A DNA stretch of 64,000 bases from the NCBI RefSeq assembly GCF_014171595.1, contig NZ_CP050451.1, positions 1,116,001 through 1,180,000 of the forward strand. The letters run 5' to 3'. A program made the translations under genes and the position numbers. The notes beneath the pieces were generated by a model, which was given only the letters and a program-made list of their open reading frames with translations, searched no databases and was not told the DNA's origin. Shown here in pieces: positions 19,990 to 28,578 of this stretch. Within the stretch, counting starts at the first letter, position 1. The number at the start of each line of letters is the position of its first letter. The DNA comes from Massilia sp. Se16.2.3 (lineage in GTDB: Bacteria; Pseudomonadota; Gammaproteobacteria; Burkholderiales; Burkholderiaceae_D).

Positions 19990-21033
19990 TCACAGGGTCG
20001 TGAACGTCCAGCTGCGGCTGACAGCGACGCCGCTGACCGTGCCGGAGAAGTTCACTTCGTAGACGGTGTTTGGCGCCAGTGGCGCCAGCGGAACGATCGC
20101 CGCCGACGAGCCGCCGGTGTGGGTGTCGTTGGTCTCGGTCAGCAGGCGCACCGCCAGGTCGGCGCCGCCACGGGGACGCACCGTAAAGCTCGTCACGCGG
20201 ACGGACTTGTCGATGTTGGCGTGCACGCTGATCGGATAGCCGACCTCGTTGCGGTCCGGGACGGGATCGGGCGATTCGGTGTCGCTATAAAAATTGCGCG
20301 GCACGGCCGCCATGCCATTGAAAGGCCATACAGCTACCTGGCCGCTGGGCAGGCCCGTACCGTAACCGTTGTTCGCGGTGAAGTTGGCGGTGAAATAGTT
20401 ATAGCCCTGGGCCGTCGTCGCCGCGCCGGTGCCGATTTCCTTGAACACCGGCTCGAAAATCACGAAGCGGTGGTAGATCGCGGTGATCAGCTCCTCGGCC
20501 ATGTACTGGCCCGAGCCGTTGTTGGTCGCGGAAATGACTTCGCCATAGGCACGGCTCGCGTTGACATTGAAGACATAACCGGCGCTCTGCAGGCGGTCGG
20601 CGAGTTCCGCACCGGTGAAGCCCTGTTTGCCGGGCGTCTGCACGTGCGTGATGGTGTTGTTGATGCGCTGGTAGTCGGAATGGCCCTGGGCCGCGATATC
20701 GATCACGCTGCTGTGGGTGAGCGTCGACATGCCAATCAGGCCGCGGCGGTAATTGATCCATTCGCGGCCGTCGAGTGCGATATTGCCGGTGGCGACAGGC
20801 GCATTCGGCGCACCGGGGATGGGCGGGTTGTTGGTGACCGGCGGTACCGGCGTGAGTGGATTGGGAATTACCGGTTGCGTCGGTGGTGCCGTCGGTGGCG
20901 CCGTCGGCGGCGTATTGCCGACCACGCCAGGAGCAGGGCTCGCGTCGCCGCCACCGCCACCGCCACAGGCAGCCAGGGTCAGGGCGGTCACGCATCCCGC
21001 CAGTATCATCCGCGCGCGCAGCAGCTCGCTCAT
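19990..21033 (-). CDS. CAP (SCP-like) domain lipoprotein
   Basis: The 347-residue product has a lipoprotein signal (ALTLAAC followed by a Gly run) and a Pro/Thr-rich linker with PPTAPPTAPPTQP repeats. A CAP domain covers about 85-240 (LTHSSVIDIAAQGHSDYQ, ITHVQTPGKQGFTG, AYGEVIS, HRFVIFEP, YNYFTANF). The conserved His and Glu pattern of secreted CAP proteins is present. A beta-rich C-terminal region (about 250-347) ends in a typical exported-domain sequence. AGGAG lies upstream of ATG 21033; the frame continues upstream through a 12-bp tandem repeat that is unlikely to be coding. An extracytoplasmic role is inferred. Confidence 0.85.
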   Translation of the reverse strand: MSELLRARMILAGCVTALTLAACGGGGGGDASPAPGVVGNTPPTAPPTAPPTQPVIPNPLTPVPPVTNNPPIPGAPNAPVATGNIALDGREWINYRRGLIGMSTLTHSSVIDIAAQGHSDYQRINNTITHVQTPGKQGFTGAELADRLQSAGYVFNVNASRAYGEVISATNNGSGQYMAEELITAIYHRFVIFEPVFKEIGTGAATTAQGYNYFTANFTANNGYGTGLPSGQVAVWPFNGMAAVPRNFYSDTESPDPVPDRNEVGYPISVHANIDKSVRVTSFTVRPRGGADLAVRLLTETNDTHTGGSSAAIVPLAPLAPNTVYEVNFSGTVSGVAVSRSWTFTTL

Positions 21034-21098
21034 CCGTGCACTCCTGATCAAGGTCAAACCAAGGAAAATCCATTCTAGGCGAAATTCTGTACGTATGA

Positions 21099-21180
21099 CG
21101 TCGGCCACCGCGCCGGATACCGCGTCGGCTACCGCGCCGGATACCGCGTCGGCTACCGCGTCGGATACTGCGCCGGTACG
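21099..21180. repeat. 12-bp tandem repeat (about seven units) upstream of the CAP gene
   Basis: Units such as CGTCGGCTACCG and CGCCGGATACCG follow head to tail between the divergent CAP gene and pssA. They alternate, giving a 24-bp higher-order period. Copy number could vary between isolates and alter promoter spacing. Confidence 0.85.
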
Positions 21181-21228
21181 TGCGCGACCACAGCAGCCCT
21201 GCCACGGTAGAATAAGGACATCATTTTC

Positions 21229-22032
21229 TTGTCCGGACATCCTTTGAACCAAGCCCGCCCCGCCCGATTGGCACGCGCCAAGTTCGCCCTGCCGAGTTTC
21301 GTCACCCTGCTGTCGATCGCCTGCGGCTTCGGCAGCATCGTCATTTCGGTCGACAATGCCCAGGTCGGCGCACCTGGCGACTACCGGCTGGCCGCGATCC
21401 TGCTGGTGCTGGCCGGCGTATTCGACGCACTCGACGGCTTCGTCGCCCGCGCCACCAACACCCAGTCGGCCTTCGGCGTGCAGCTCGATTCAATCGCGGA
21501 CGTCATGAACTTCGGCTGCGCTCCTGGCCTGCTGCTGTACTGCTACGGTTTTGCCCAGATGAGCGCGGCGCACCCGACCATCGTGCGCATGGGCGGGCTG
21601 GCCTGCTTCATCTTCGTTGCCTGCGGCGCCCTGCGCCTGGCGCGCTTCAACATCTCGGTCGGACGCACCGATCCGCGCTACTTCGTCGGCATGCCCATCA
21701 CGGCCGGCGCCGCCTGCGTCGCCTCGGTCGTCGTCGCCTGGCCCGACCCGGTCGTCAACAATGCGCAGGCGTTTGCCGTGATGGCGCTGATGGTGGCTGT
21801 CGGCACGCTGATGGTCTCGACCGTACGCTTTCCTAGCAGCAAGCAAAAGTTGACCAAAGGAATGTATATCGTCCTGGCGATCGCGATCCTGTTGCTGATC
21901 ATATTGCGCACACGTTTCTTCGTGCTGTTCTTCCTGTTGTACGTCAGCGCCACGCTCCTGCTCAACATCGCCTGGATGAATGGCTGGCGCGGCATTGCGC
22001 CGCCGCTGGTGTATGAGGACGACGAGGTCTGA
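21229..22032 (+). CDS. pssA: CDP-diacylglycerol-serine O-phosphatidyltransferase (phosphatidylserine synthase)
   Basis: The enzyme makes phosphatidylserine, the precursor of phosphatidylethanolamine, from CDP-diacylglycerol and serine. The CDP-alcohol phosphotransferase signature D-x2-D-G-x2-A-R-x8-G-x3-D-x3-D is complete (D66, D69, G70, A73, R74, G83, D87, D91 in the longest frame). Several hydrophobic segments follow, in line with an integral membrane protein of about 265 residues. The longest frame starts at TTG 21229; TTG 21244 is an alternative and the true start is uncertain. This is the type II, non-E. coli-like class. Confidence 0.9.
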   Translation: MSGHPLNQARPARLARAKFALPSFVTLLSIACGFGSIVISVDNAQVGAPGDYRLAAILLVLAGVFDALDGFVARATNTQSAFGVQLDSIADVMNFGCAPGLLLYCYGFAQMSAAHPTIVRMGGLACFIFVACGALRLARFNISVGRTDPRYFVGMPITAGAACVASVVVAWPDPVVNNAQAFAVMALMVAVGTLMVSTVRFPSSKQKLTKGMYIVLAIAILLLIILRTRFFVLFFLLYVSATLLLNIAWMNGWRGIAPPLVYEDDEV

Positions 22033-22052
22033 TTCGACGCGGAAGGGCTCCC

Positions 22053-22166
22053 ATGATCTCGGACGCGCTGCTGGAAAACGTGGCCAGCCATGCCATGCAC
22101 TGCGCCCTGGGGTTCGAGGAAACGGAACGTGTCGTGTTCTTCCGCAAGGGGCTTGCCGCGTCCTAA
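22053..22166 (+). pseudogene. C-terminal remnant of a GNAT acetyltransferase (AAC(6')-like)
   Basis: A 37-codon frame reads SDALLENVASHAMH and ALGFEETERVVFFRKGL, which I recognise as the C-terminus of aminoglycoside 6'-N-acetyltransferase-like GNAT proteins. The N-terminal ~100 residues, including the acetyl-CoA site, are absent because pssA ends only 20 bp upstream. It reads as a decayed gene tail rather than a functional small protein. Confidence 0.6.
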
Positions 22167-22189
22167 ATCCCGCCGCGGCGGGCAGCAGA

Positions 22190-22498
22190 TCAGGCGAACT
22201 TGTCGAGCAGGGCAGCGAGCCGGACGGCGCTGGCGCGGGCCGCGTCCAGGTCCTCGGCCTGCTCGCTATGGGTCACCACGCTGGCCGTCAGGAGCTGCAC
22301 GAAGGAGCGGTCGAGCGCCTTGCGCGCCGCCGCCATCTGCTGGGCCACCGCTTCGCAATCGGCGGGTTCGGCCGCCAGCGCGATCAATTTCTGCACACCG
22401 CGCAGCTGGCCTTCGATGCGGGCCAAGCGGTTCAGCAGGTCTTTCTTTTGCTGTGCCGAGAGGGCGCGGCCCTCGACGATTTTGACGGGCTCGGCCAT
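22190..22498 (-). CDS. CsoR/FrmR-family metal- or formaldehyde-sensing repressor
   Basis: The 102-residue all-helical product carries the family core LLNRLARIEGQLRGVQKLI and DCEAVAQQMAAARKALDRS. The one conserved cysteine is C48; H77 lies further on, and the second cysteine of CsoR is missing, closer to FrmR/RcnR-like members. Such proteins are tetrameric repressors that respond to copper, nickel, cobalt or formaldehyde. It begins 7 bp after the stop of the aldo/keto reductase gene, so both are probably one transcript. No effector can be assigned from sequence alone. Confidence 0.85.
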   Translation of the reverse strand: MAEPVKIVEGRALSAQQKKDLLNRLARIEGQLRGVQKLIALAAEPADCEAVAQQMAAARKALDRSFVQLLTASVVTHSEQAEDLDAARASAVRLAALLDKFA

Positions 22499-22505
22499 GG
22501 CTGCC

Positions 22506-23423
22506 TCAGGCCACTTCGTGCCCGCGCGCGGCGCGCAGGATGGCGAACCAGTCGCTGCGTTCCAGCGCGAATCCGGTGGCGGCGACGGCGTCGGCCACGG
22601 CGTCGATGCGTCCGCTGCCCGTGATCGGCAACGGGCGGCTTGGCAGGGCCATGATCCAGGCAAAGACGACGCTGGCAAACGATTGTCCCGTGCGTCCGGC
22701 CACTTCCTTGACGACGTCGCGCAGCGCGATGGCCTGGGCGTCGTTCGAGGTGAACAGGCGCCCGCCACCGAGCGGCGACCAGACCATGGGCGCGATGCCC
22801 AGGTCTTGCAGGCCGTCGAAGGTCTCGTCGAACATCGGACCCGTGTACAGCGGCGAGAACTCGACCTGGTTGGTTGCCAGCGGCACGCGGCGGTTGAGCG
22901 ACTCGAACTGGTGGCGCGTGAAATTCGATACCCCGACATGGCGCACCTTGCCCTCCCTCTGCAGGCGCGTAAACGCCTCGGCGACCTCGTCGAAGTCCAT
23001 CAGCGGGTCGGGGCGGTGGATCAGCAGCAGGTCGAGATAGTCGGTACCGAGCTGGCGCAGCGATTCCTCGCAGGAAGCGACGATGTGCGCGGCCGAGGTG
23101 TCGTAGTGCTGGATGCTGTGCGCTGGCCGTGCTGTGGAGACCAGCTTGATGCCGCACTTGCTGACGATTTCCATGCGCGCGCGCAGGCCGGGAGAGGCAC
23201 GCAGCGCCTCGCCGAACAGGCCCTCGACGCTGTAGTTGCCGTAGATGTCGGCGTGGTCGAAGCTGGTCACGCCCATCTCGAGGCAGCGCTCGATGAAATC
23301 GACGCGCGCCGCGACCGGCATGTCCCATTCGTTCATGCGCCACATGCCGGCCACGATGCGCGACAGTTCGAGGCCATCCTTGCGGGTGGACAGGCGGGGG
23401 CAGGGCGCGGCGGAGTGGGTCAT
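22506..23423 (-). CDS. Aldo/keto reductase family oxidoreductase
   Basis: This NADPH-dependent reductase of TIM-barrel type has about 305 residues. Family marks include SFDHADIYGNYSVEGLFGEAL (cut: D-x-A-D-x-Y catalytic region), LLLIHRPDPL with the active-site His, VGVSNFTRHQ, NQVEFSPL and the C-terminal PITGSGRIDAV nucleotide-binding segment. It resembles the YdhF-like subgroup. The ATG at 23423 is chosen; an in-frame ATG at 23456 overlaps a TATAAT-like box and is less likely. The substrate is unknown. The CsoR/FrmR-type gene follows at once and may regulate it. Confidence 0.9.
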   Translation of the reverse strand: MTHSAAPCPRLSTRKDGLELSRIVAGMWRMNEWDMPVAARVDFIERCLEMGVTSFDHADIYGNYSVEGLFGEALRASPGLRARMEIVSKCGIKLVSTARPAHSIQHYDTSAAHIVASCEESLRQLGTDYLDLLLIHRPDPLMDFDEVAEAFTRLQREGKVRHVGVSNFTRHQFESLNRRVPLATNQVEFSPLYTGPMFDETFDGLQDLGIAPMVWSPLGGGRLFTSNDAQAIALRDVVKEVAGRTGQSFASVVFAWIMALPSRPLPITGSGRIDAVADAVAATGFALERSDWFAILRAARGHEVA

Positions 23424-23487
23424 CGGTCGGGATTTGTAGAAATGGTAACGGTTCATTATAACGGCCCGGCCTGACCCAAGTAGCGGC

Positions 23488-23523
23488 AAAAAAAATGCCC
23501 GCCGGCGCGAAGCGGGCGGGCAT
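23488..23523 (-). terminator. Rho-independent terminator after the D,D-carboxypeptidase gene
   Basis: On the - strand ATGCCCGCC and GGCGGGCAT pair over 9 bp (23495-23503 with 23515-23523), followed by a run of eight T (complement of 23488-23495). Confidence 0.85.
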
Positions 23524-23542
23524 CGTGTGCGAGAAAAAACGC

Positions 23543-24688
23543 TTACTTCATCATCAGGCGCATCGAATCCCAGGCGCGGCCGAAAATGCTCGCTTCCGGC
23601 ACTTCTTCCAGCGCCACCACCGGCAGCACCAGCAGCGGCTTGTTGTCGACCATCATTTTGAGGGTGCCAACGCGGCCGTTGCGGGCCAGCGGTGCCACCA
23701 GCGGATCCTTGCGCTCGAGCACAGGCTTGAGCTTGCCGGCGACGCCTTTCGGCACCGTGATCAAGACGTCATTGGTGAAACCGATCTTGACGTTCGATTG
23801 CGCGCCTTTCCACACTTCCGGCGTCGCCACGGCCTGGCCCTTGCTGTACAGCTTGACGGTGTCGAAGTTCTGGAAGCCCCAGTTCAGGAGCTTCTGGCTT
23901 TCCTGGGTACGCACGGCATCCGAGCTGGCGCCCGAGACCACCGAGATCAGGCGGCGCTGGCCGGCATTGCCGTTCGGGCGGCGGGCCGAGGCGATCATGC
24001 TGTAGCCAGAGGATTCGGTGTGGCCGGTCTTCATGCCGTCGACGGTGGGGTCGAGCCACAGCAGGCGGTTACGGTTCTGCTGGGTGATCTTGTTATAGGT
24101 GAATTGCTTGACCGAGTCGATTTTGTAGAACTCGGGGAAGTCGGCAATCACGGTCGCAGCCAGGCGCGCCAGGTCGCTCGCGGTCGAGAAGTTGTCCGGG
24201 CTCGGCAGGCCGTGCGGGTTGGCGAAACGGGTGTTTTTGAGGCCCATGCGCTGCGCTTCGCGGTTCATGAGCACGACAAAGGTGCCTTCGTCGCCGGCAA
24301 CGGCTTCGGCCAGGGCGACGGCGGCGTCGTTACCCGATTGCACCATCAGGCCGTGGAGCAGGTCGTTCACGCTCACTGGCGTGGCCGGATCGATGAACAT
24401 CTTCGAGCTGCTGTTGTCGACTTTCCAGGCGCGGGTCGACACGTTGACCATGGTGTTCAGGGCCAGCTTCTTGTCGCGGATCGCCTGGAAGGTGACGTAG
24501 GCCGTCATGACCTTGGTCAGCGAGGCTGGCTCGATACGCGCATTCGGGTCCTGGGCGGCGATGACCTGGCCGCTGGTGGCGTCGAGCAGCAGCCAGGACT
24601 TGGCGGCGATCTGTGGGGCGGGCACGGTTTGCGCGCTCGCCGACAGCGTCAGGAGGCTGGCGGCCAGGGCCGCAATCAGTTTTTTCAT
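23543..24688 (-). CDS. dacC: Serine-type D-alanyl-D-alanine carboxypeptidase (PBP5/6 type)
   Basis: The enzyme trims the terminal D-Ala of peptidoglycan pentapeptides in the periplasm. The 381-residue product has a signal peptide (cleavage near ASA-Q20) and the three penicillin-binding motifs: SLTK (S56-K59), SGN (118-120) and KTG (220-222). A C-terminal beta domain follows, ending in an amphipathic segment (SIFGRAWDSMRLMMK) like the membrane anchor of PBP5. Whether it corresponds to dacA or dacC cannot be decided. A perfect terminator follows the gene. Confidence 0.93.
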   Translation of the reverse strand: MKKLIAALAASLLTLSASAQTVPAPQIAAKSWLLLDATSGQVIAAQDPNARIEPASLTKVMTAYVTFQAIRDKKLALNTMVNVSTRAWKVDNSSSKMFIDPATPVSVNDLLHGLMVQSGNDAAVALAEAVAGDEGTFVVLMNREAQRMGLKNTRFANPHGLPSPDNFSTASDLARLAATVIADFPEFYKIDSVKQFTYNKITQQNRNRLLWLDPTVDGMKTGHTESSGYSMIASARRPNGNAGQRRLISVVSGASSDAVRTQESQKLLNWGFQNFDTVKLYSKGQAVATPEVWKGAQSNVKIGFTNDVLITVPKGVAGKLKPVLERKDPLVAPLARNGRVGTLKMMVDNKPLLVLPVVALEEVPEASIFGRAWDSMRLMMK

Positions 24689-24810
24689 GGGAGATCAGAA
24701 GTCAGTAGGGGTGGTGCGGATGCCATCGTCACGCCCTTACGCGTCAAGCGTCAGGTGTTGCCCGACAGCACGGGTTCACTGCAGTGCCACATTATAGGTC
24801 AGTACTACGC

Positions 24811-25446
24811 TCAATTGTCACGGCGCCACATTTGTACGACAAGATTTTTGATCGGATTGAGACGGCGGTGGAAGAAGTGGTCGGCGCCCGGGATCACGAT
24901 CACCGGGATTTCCTGCGGCCGCGCCCAATCAAACACCATCTGCAGCGTGATCGTATCGTCCAGCTCGCCGTGAATCAGGATCGTGTCTTCCGGCACGCTC
25001 GGCATCGGCCATTTGCCGGCCGCGGTACCGACCAGCACCAGACGCTCGATGGCGTCGGGCTTGCCTTCGTTGAGCAGGCGCGCGTGCAGCTGGGCCTGGA
25101 CAAAGGTGCCGAAGGAAAAACCGGACAGGGCCACCGGCAGGCCGGGATACTGCGCCTGCATGTGTTCCATCATCAGCTGCATGTCGTCGACCTCGCCATG
25201 GCCGCGATCGTGCTCGCCCTCGGACTGGCCGACCCCGCGGAAGTTGAAGCGGGCGGTCGCATAGCCGAGCGTGACGAAGGTGCGTGCTAGCGTTTGCGTG
25301 ACCTTGTTTTCCATCGTGCCGCCGTACAGCGGATGCGGATGGGCGACCAGCGCGATGCCGCGCGGCGCGTCTTCGGGCAGGTCGAGCATGCATTCCATCT
25401 TGCCTGCATGACCATCCAGGAAAAAGCGTTTCGAAAACTTGTTCAT
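24811..25446 (-). CDS. Alpha/beta hydrolase
   Basis: The 211-residue product has the alpha/beta hydrolase layout: VAHPHPLYGGTM near the oxyanion region, the nucleophile elbow G-F-S-F-G with S111, an acidic residue in GELDD (D163/D164) and the catalytic His in GADHFFH (H190). It resembles small cytosolic esterase-like proteins common in betaproteobacteria, whose substrates are unknown. ATG 25446 begins MNKFSKRFFLDG; the open frame runs further upstream into the ferredoxin gene. It lies 11 bp downstream of that gene and is likely co-transcribed. Confidence 0.88.
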   Translation of the reverse strand: MNKFSKRFFLDGHAGKMECMLDLPEDAPRGIALVAHPHPLYGGTMENKVTQTLARTFVTLGYATARFNFRGVGQSEGEHDRGHGEVDDMQLMMEHMQAQYPGLPVALSGFSFGTFVQAQLHARLLNEGKPDAIERLVLVGTAAGKWPMPSVPEDTILIHGELDDTITLQMVFDWARPQEIPVIVIPGADHFFHRRLNPIKNLVVQMWRRDN

Positions 25447-25457
25447 TCGTTGGGAAA

Positions 25458-25784
25458 TCAGATTTTCAGGCGTTCGACGATCTTGCCGCCAAGGATATGG
25501 GTGTCGATGATGTCGTCGATGTCGCTCGTGTCGACATAGGTGTACCAGGTGCCCTGCGGGTAGATGACGACCACCGGGCCCTCTTCGCAGCGCTCGAGGC
25601 AGCCGGCCTGGTTGATGCGTACCTTGCCCGGCTCGTTCAGGCCGAGGGCCTTGATGCGCTTCTTGGCATGCTTCTGCGCGATCTCGGCGCCGGATTTGCC
25701 GCAGCTCTGGCGGCAATTCTCGCCGTCGCGCACGTTCATGCAGAAGAACACGTGATGTTCATAAAAAGGTTTTTCGTCGCTCAT
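25458..25784 (-). CDS. Thioredoxin-like [2Fe-2S] ferredoxin
   Basis: The 108-residue product has the thioredoxin-fold ferredoxin cysteine pattern: C15, C24 and C28 near the N-terminus (HVFFC, GENCRQSC) and C62 and C66 (AGCLERCEEGP), followed by VVVIYPQGTWY. Such proteins carry one [2Fe-2S] cluster and act as small electron carriers. It is the first gene of a pair with the hydrolase downstream. No redox partner is adjacent. Confidence 0.92.
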   Translation of the reverse strand: MSDEKPFYEHHVFFCMNVRDGENCRQSCGKSGAEIAQKHAKKRIKALGLNEPGKVRINQAGCLERCEEGPVVVIYPQGTWYTYVDTSDIDDIIDTHILGGKIVERLKI

Positions 25785-25870
25785 GTCTTTTCATCCAGGT
25801 ATCGGCGGCATGGCCAGCCGCCATGATACGCGTTCTGGGGCAAGGCCGAATCACCGCAGGGCGGACGCAT

Positions 25871-26956
25871 CTACCCGCGGTTCAATTTATGCGAAGGCAG
25901 CAGCAGGAACCACAGCGCAAAGAAAGGCCACAGCAATGACAGGAACTGCGCCGCCCCGTTGAAGTTCAGGAATTTGCCCTGCACCCAGCCCTGCAAGGTC
26001 GAGGTGAAATACGGGTTGGCCGGAATCGTATTCACCACGATCAAACTCAATACCAGCGTCACCACGGCCAGCCGGCGCTGGGCCAGCTGCGGCGCGAAGG
26101 CGAGCCCGGCCAGCATGATCAGGCCGATCAGGAAGCCGCCCTCGGCGCCGGGCGTGACCCAGACGAAAGCATTGTCGGGCCGGAACAGCAGCGAGCTCGA
26201 CAGTGTTTTGAGGAGCAGGGCCGCGCCCAGCATCAGCAGCATCAGGGTATAGCGCGGCGCACCACGGCGCAGCAGGCACAGCAGGGTGAGCGCGGCGCCG
26301 ACCATGCCGCAGGCGGTGATGATGGTTTCCGACAGCCAGTACTGTTCGACGCTCATCGCCGGACCGGGACGCAGCATGGCGATCAGGTCGATGTCCTCGT
26401 CGAACCAGCTTGATAGCCAGCTTGACACGATCGGCAGCACCTGGCCGTGGCCGAACAGGAAGCTCTGCGGATAAATCTGCGCCAGCGGCCACAGGGCCAG
26501 CAGCACCAGGCCCTGGCTGGCATGGGGCGCGAACCATTTTTTACGCAGCCGGTACAGGCGGCCCTGGTCGAGCAGGCTGCGCGAAATGAAGGGGCCGATG
26601 CAGGCGCCGACGAAGGCGCCGGCGGAATTGGTCAGCAAATCGAGGTTCGAGGGCACGCGGCTGGGCAGGAAATTCTGCACGGCTTCCATCGAGCCCGAGA
26701 CCAGGAAGCCGAGGATGGCCGCCAGCAGCGCCGCCCAGATCCCGCGCACCAGCGGATACAGGGCCAGCACCAGCAGGATCCCGAGCGGCACGTAACCGAC
26801 GATGTTGACCATCACGTCGAAGCCGGTCCAGTAGCGCTGCTTGACCAGGTTCATGAACGACAGCAGCGGCAGGCCATTGCTGCGCCAGCCGGTAAACGGA
26901 TACCAGCTGGCATAGACGATCAGCAGCAGATACGCCAGCAGCGCGGCGCGCGCCAC
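25871..26956 (-). CDS. VanZ-family membrane protein
   Basis: The product has about 361 residues with eight to ten hydrophobic segments. The N-terminal part holds the VanZ-like YASWYPFTGWR, FDVMVNIVGYVPLG and SMEAVQNFLPSRVPSNLDLLTNSAG; the second half consists of further membrane helices. The frame begins at GTG 26956 without a ribosome site. An ATG at 27017 overlaps the stop of the upstream lipoprotein gene (ATGA) and would fit a coupled start if one base near the CCCC at 26957-26960 were extra, so the 5' end may be frameshifted. VanZ-type proteins are linked to glycopeptide resistance in some organisms, but no such function is implied. Confidence 0.8.
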   Translation of the reverse strand: MARAALLAYLLLIVYASWYPFTGWRSNGLPLLSFMNLVKQRYWTGFDVMVNIVGYVPLGILLVLALYPLVRGIWAALLAAILGFLVSGSMEAVQNFLPSRVPSNLDLLTNSAGAFVGACIGPFISRSLLDQGRLYRLRKKWFAPHASQGLVLLALWPLAQIYPQSFLFGHGQVLPIVSSWLSSWFDEDIDLIAMLRPGPAMSVEQYWLSETIITACGMVGAALTLLCLLRRGAPRYTLMLLMLGAALLLKTLSSSLLFRPDNAFVWVTPGAEGGFLIGLIMLAGLAFAPQLAQRRLAVVTLVLSLIVVNTIPANPYFTSTLQGWVQGKFLNFNGAAQFLSLLWPFFALWFLLLPSHKLNRG

Positions 26957-27013
26957 GGGGAGAACCGCGCGGCCGCGCGTCCTCGGGCGCCGCGTGCTGC
27001 GGGTCGGTCCCGG

Positions 27014-27619
27014 TCATCGCTTGCGGTTGTCGAAGCCGGCGAGCCAGGCGACGATGTCGGCAGCGGCGCCGTCGGTGCTGGCAGCCGGGGCACGTGCGCC
27101 GCCGGCGGCATCGGCACTGGGGGCCGGGGTGGCGCGTGTAAAGGTACGCTGGTCAGCCAGGGCATGGCCGTTGAAGAGCGAGGCGCGCAGGACCAGGCGG
27201 CCTTCGCTGGCGCTGGTACTGGCGAAGGTATGGCTGAAGTCGTCGATTTCGATGCGCAGGATCGGCACCGTGGTCGCCGTGTCGGTTGCCGACAGTACCT
27301 TCACGCCGGCCTGGGCCAGGCGCGACTTCAGGCGCTGGGTCACCAGGAGCAGCGGGTTGGCCGTCCAGCGGCTGTTGGCATAGGTGCGTGCCTGCAGCGG
27401 ATCGGCATAGTCCAGGCGATACACCATGCGTTCGTTCTCGAAGGCCGGCGAGCCGGTCGCGTCCGTCACGACGATGGCCGCCAGTGGCGCCTGCGCCACC
27501 TGGCTCGCTGGCGGGCCAAGCGGGCCGAAATCGAACTGGGTGGTGGGCGCGGCCTTTTCGGAGGCGCAGCCGGCAAGCGACAGCAGCAGGGCGGCGCCAA
27601 GGATGCGGGACAGGTTCAT
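27014..27619 (-). CDS. ABC-type transport auxiliary lipoprotein (PqiC/YmbA-like)
   Basis: The product has 201 residues, with a lipoprotein signal (LLLSLAGC) and a periplasmic domain containing FDFGPLG, PAFENERMVYRLDYADPLQARTYANS (split across strands) and the DDFSHTFAS segment typical of the ABC-associated auxiliary lipoproteins. The ATG at 27619 has TGAGGA upstream; the ATG at 27634 overlapping the MCE stop is an alternative. It is the outer-membrane partner of the MCE transport operon encoded just upstream. Confidence 0.85.
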   Translation of the reverse strand: MNLSRILGAALLLSLAGCASEKAAPTTQFDFGPLGPPASQVAQAPLAAIVVTDATGSPAFENERMVYRLDYADPLQARTYANSRWTANPLLLVTQRLKSRLAQAGVKVLSATDTATTVPILRIEIDDFSHTFASTSASEGRLVLRASLFNGHALADQRTFTRATPAPSADAAGGARAPAASTDGAAADIVAWLAGFDNRKR

Positions 27620-27630
27620 GGGGGTAATCC

Positions 27631-28577
27631 TCATTTGGTCGGGGCGACGAAGCCCGGTTCGCCGGGGCCGGGTTGGGCATTCGGGCCGCCGAACAGGATG
27701 CTTTGCGGACGGTCGCCGAGCGCGTCGGAGGTGCGGCGCACCGAGCGCAGGGCCGTGCGCGCCTCGTCGGTCATGCGGGTCAGGTGCGGCAGGGTGTCCG
27801 ATTCCAGGTCGCTGGTGACGCCCGGAGCGAGCCGATGGCGTCGTTCAGGCGGTTGAGCGGGCCGTCCGGGGCCTGCAGGCCGGTGGCCAGGCGGTCGTAG
27901 TTGCGCACGGTGCTGGTGGCGCTGTCGGCGAAGGTGTCGAAGGAGGTCAGGCTCTGTTCGAGCTTGTCGGCCAGGCGCGGCAGCTTGTCGATGGTCGGGC
28001 CCAGGCGCTCGGGAATCTTGCCATAGGCCTCGGCGGCGCGGCTGATGTTGTCGAAGGAGCCGATGATGATCCTCTGGTTTTCGTCGCTCATCAGGTTGTT
28101 GATGCGCGCCGTGATCTGTTCGGTGCGGTCGAGGATGGCGAGACCGCGCTTTTCCAGCTGGTCGAGCAGGCCCGGACGCAGCGGGATGCGGCCGACGTGC
28201 TCGGGGTCGGTCCTCAGGAGGGGCGAACCGGTGCGGTCGTCGTCGAGCTGGATGAAGGCGATGCCGGTCACGCCCTGGTAGCCCAGCGAGGCAAAGGTGG
28301 TGGTAGTGATCGGCGAGCCTTCTTCCACCGACAGGCGGATCAATATCTGGCCGGTGACCTTCGGATCGAACACGATCTCGTCGACGCGGCCCACTTCCAG
28401 GCCGCGATAGCGCACCGTCGCCTGGGGGTTCAGGCCCGGGATCGACTGGGTGGTGATGATTTCGTAGGGCGCGAACTCGTTCTTGTCGCGGTTCAGCCAG
28501 AGGCCCACCAGGATCGCGGCCACCAGCAGCGCGATCGTGAAGACACCCGTCATCAGGGCATAAGATCGGTTTTCCAT
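27631..28577 (-). CDS. MCE (MlaD-like) substrate-binding protein (frameshifted near the C-terminus)
   Basis: ATG 28577 has AGGAG upstream. The product starts MENRSYALMTGVFTIALLVAAI (membrane anchor), then the MCE domain (ITTQSIPGLNPQATVRYRG, VGRVDEIVFDPK, GVTGIAFIQLDD) and a helical C-terminal region. Near 27815-27835 the frame that gives sensible protein changes: the continued frame stops at 27780, while the alternative reads VTSDLESDTLPHLTRMTDEA to a stop at 27631. One missing base restores ~315 residues. MCE proteins form hexameric rings that carry lipids across the periplasm with the adjacent permease and ATPase. Confidence 0.85.
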
Positions 28578-28578
28578 G

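Noticed and set aside
23454..23460. ATG at 23456 as the start of the aldo/keto reductase
   Set aside because: It overlaps a TATAAT-like -10 box on the same strand, so the start at 23423 is preferred.
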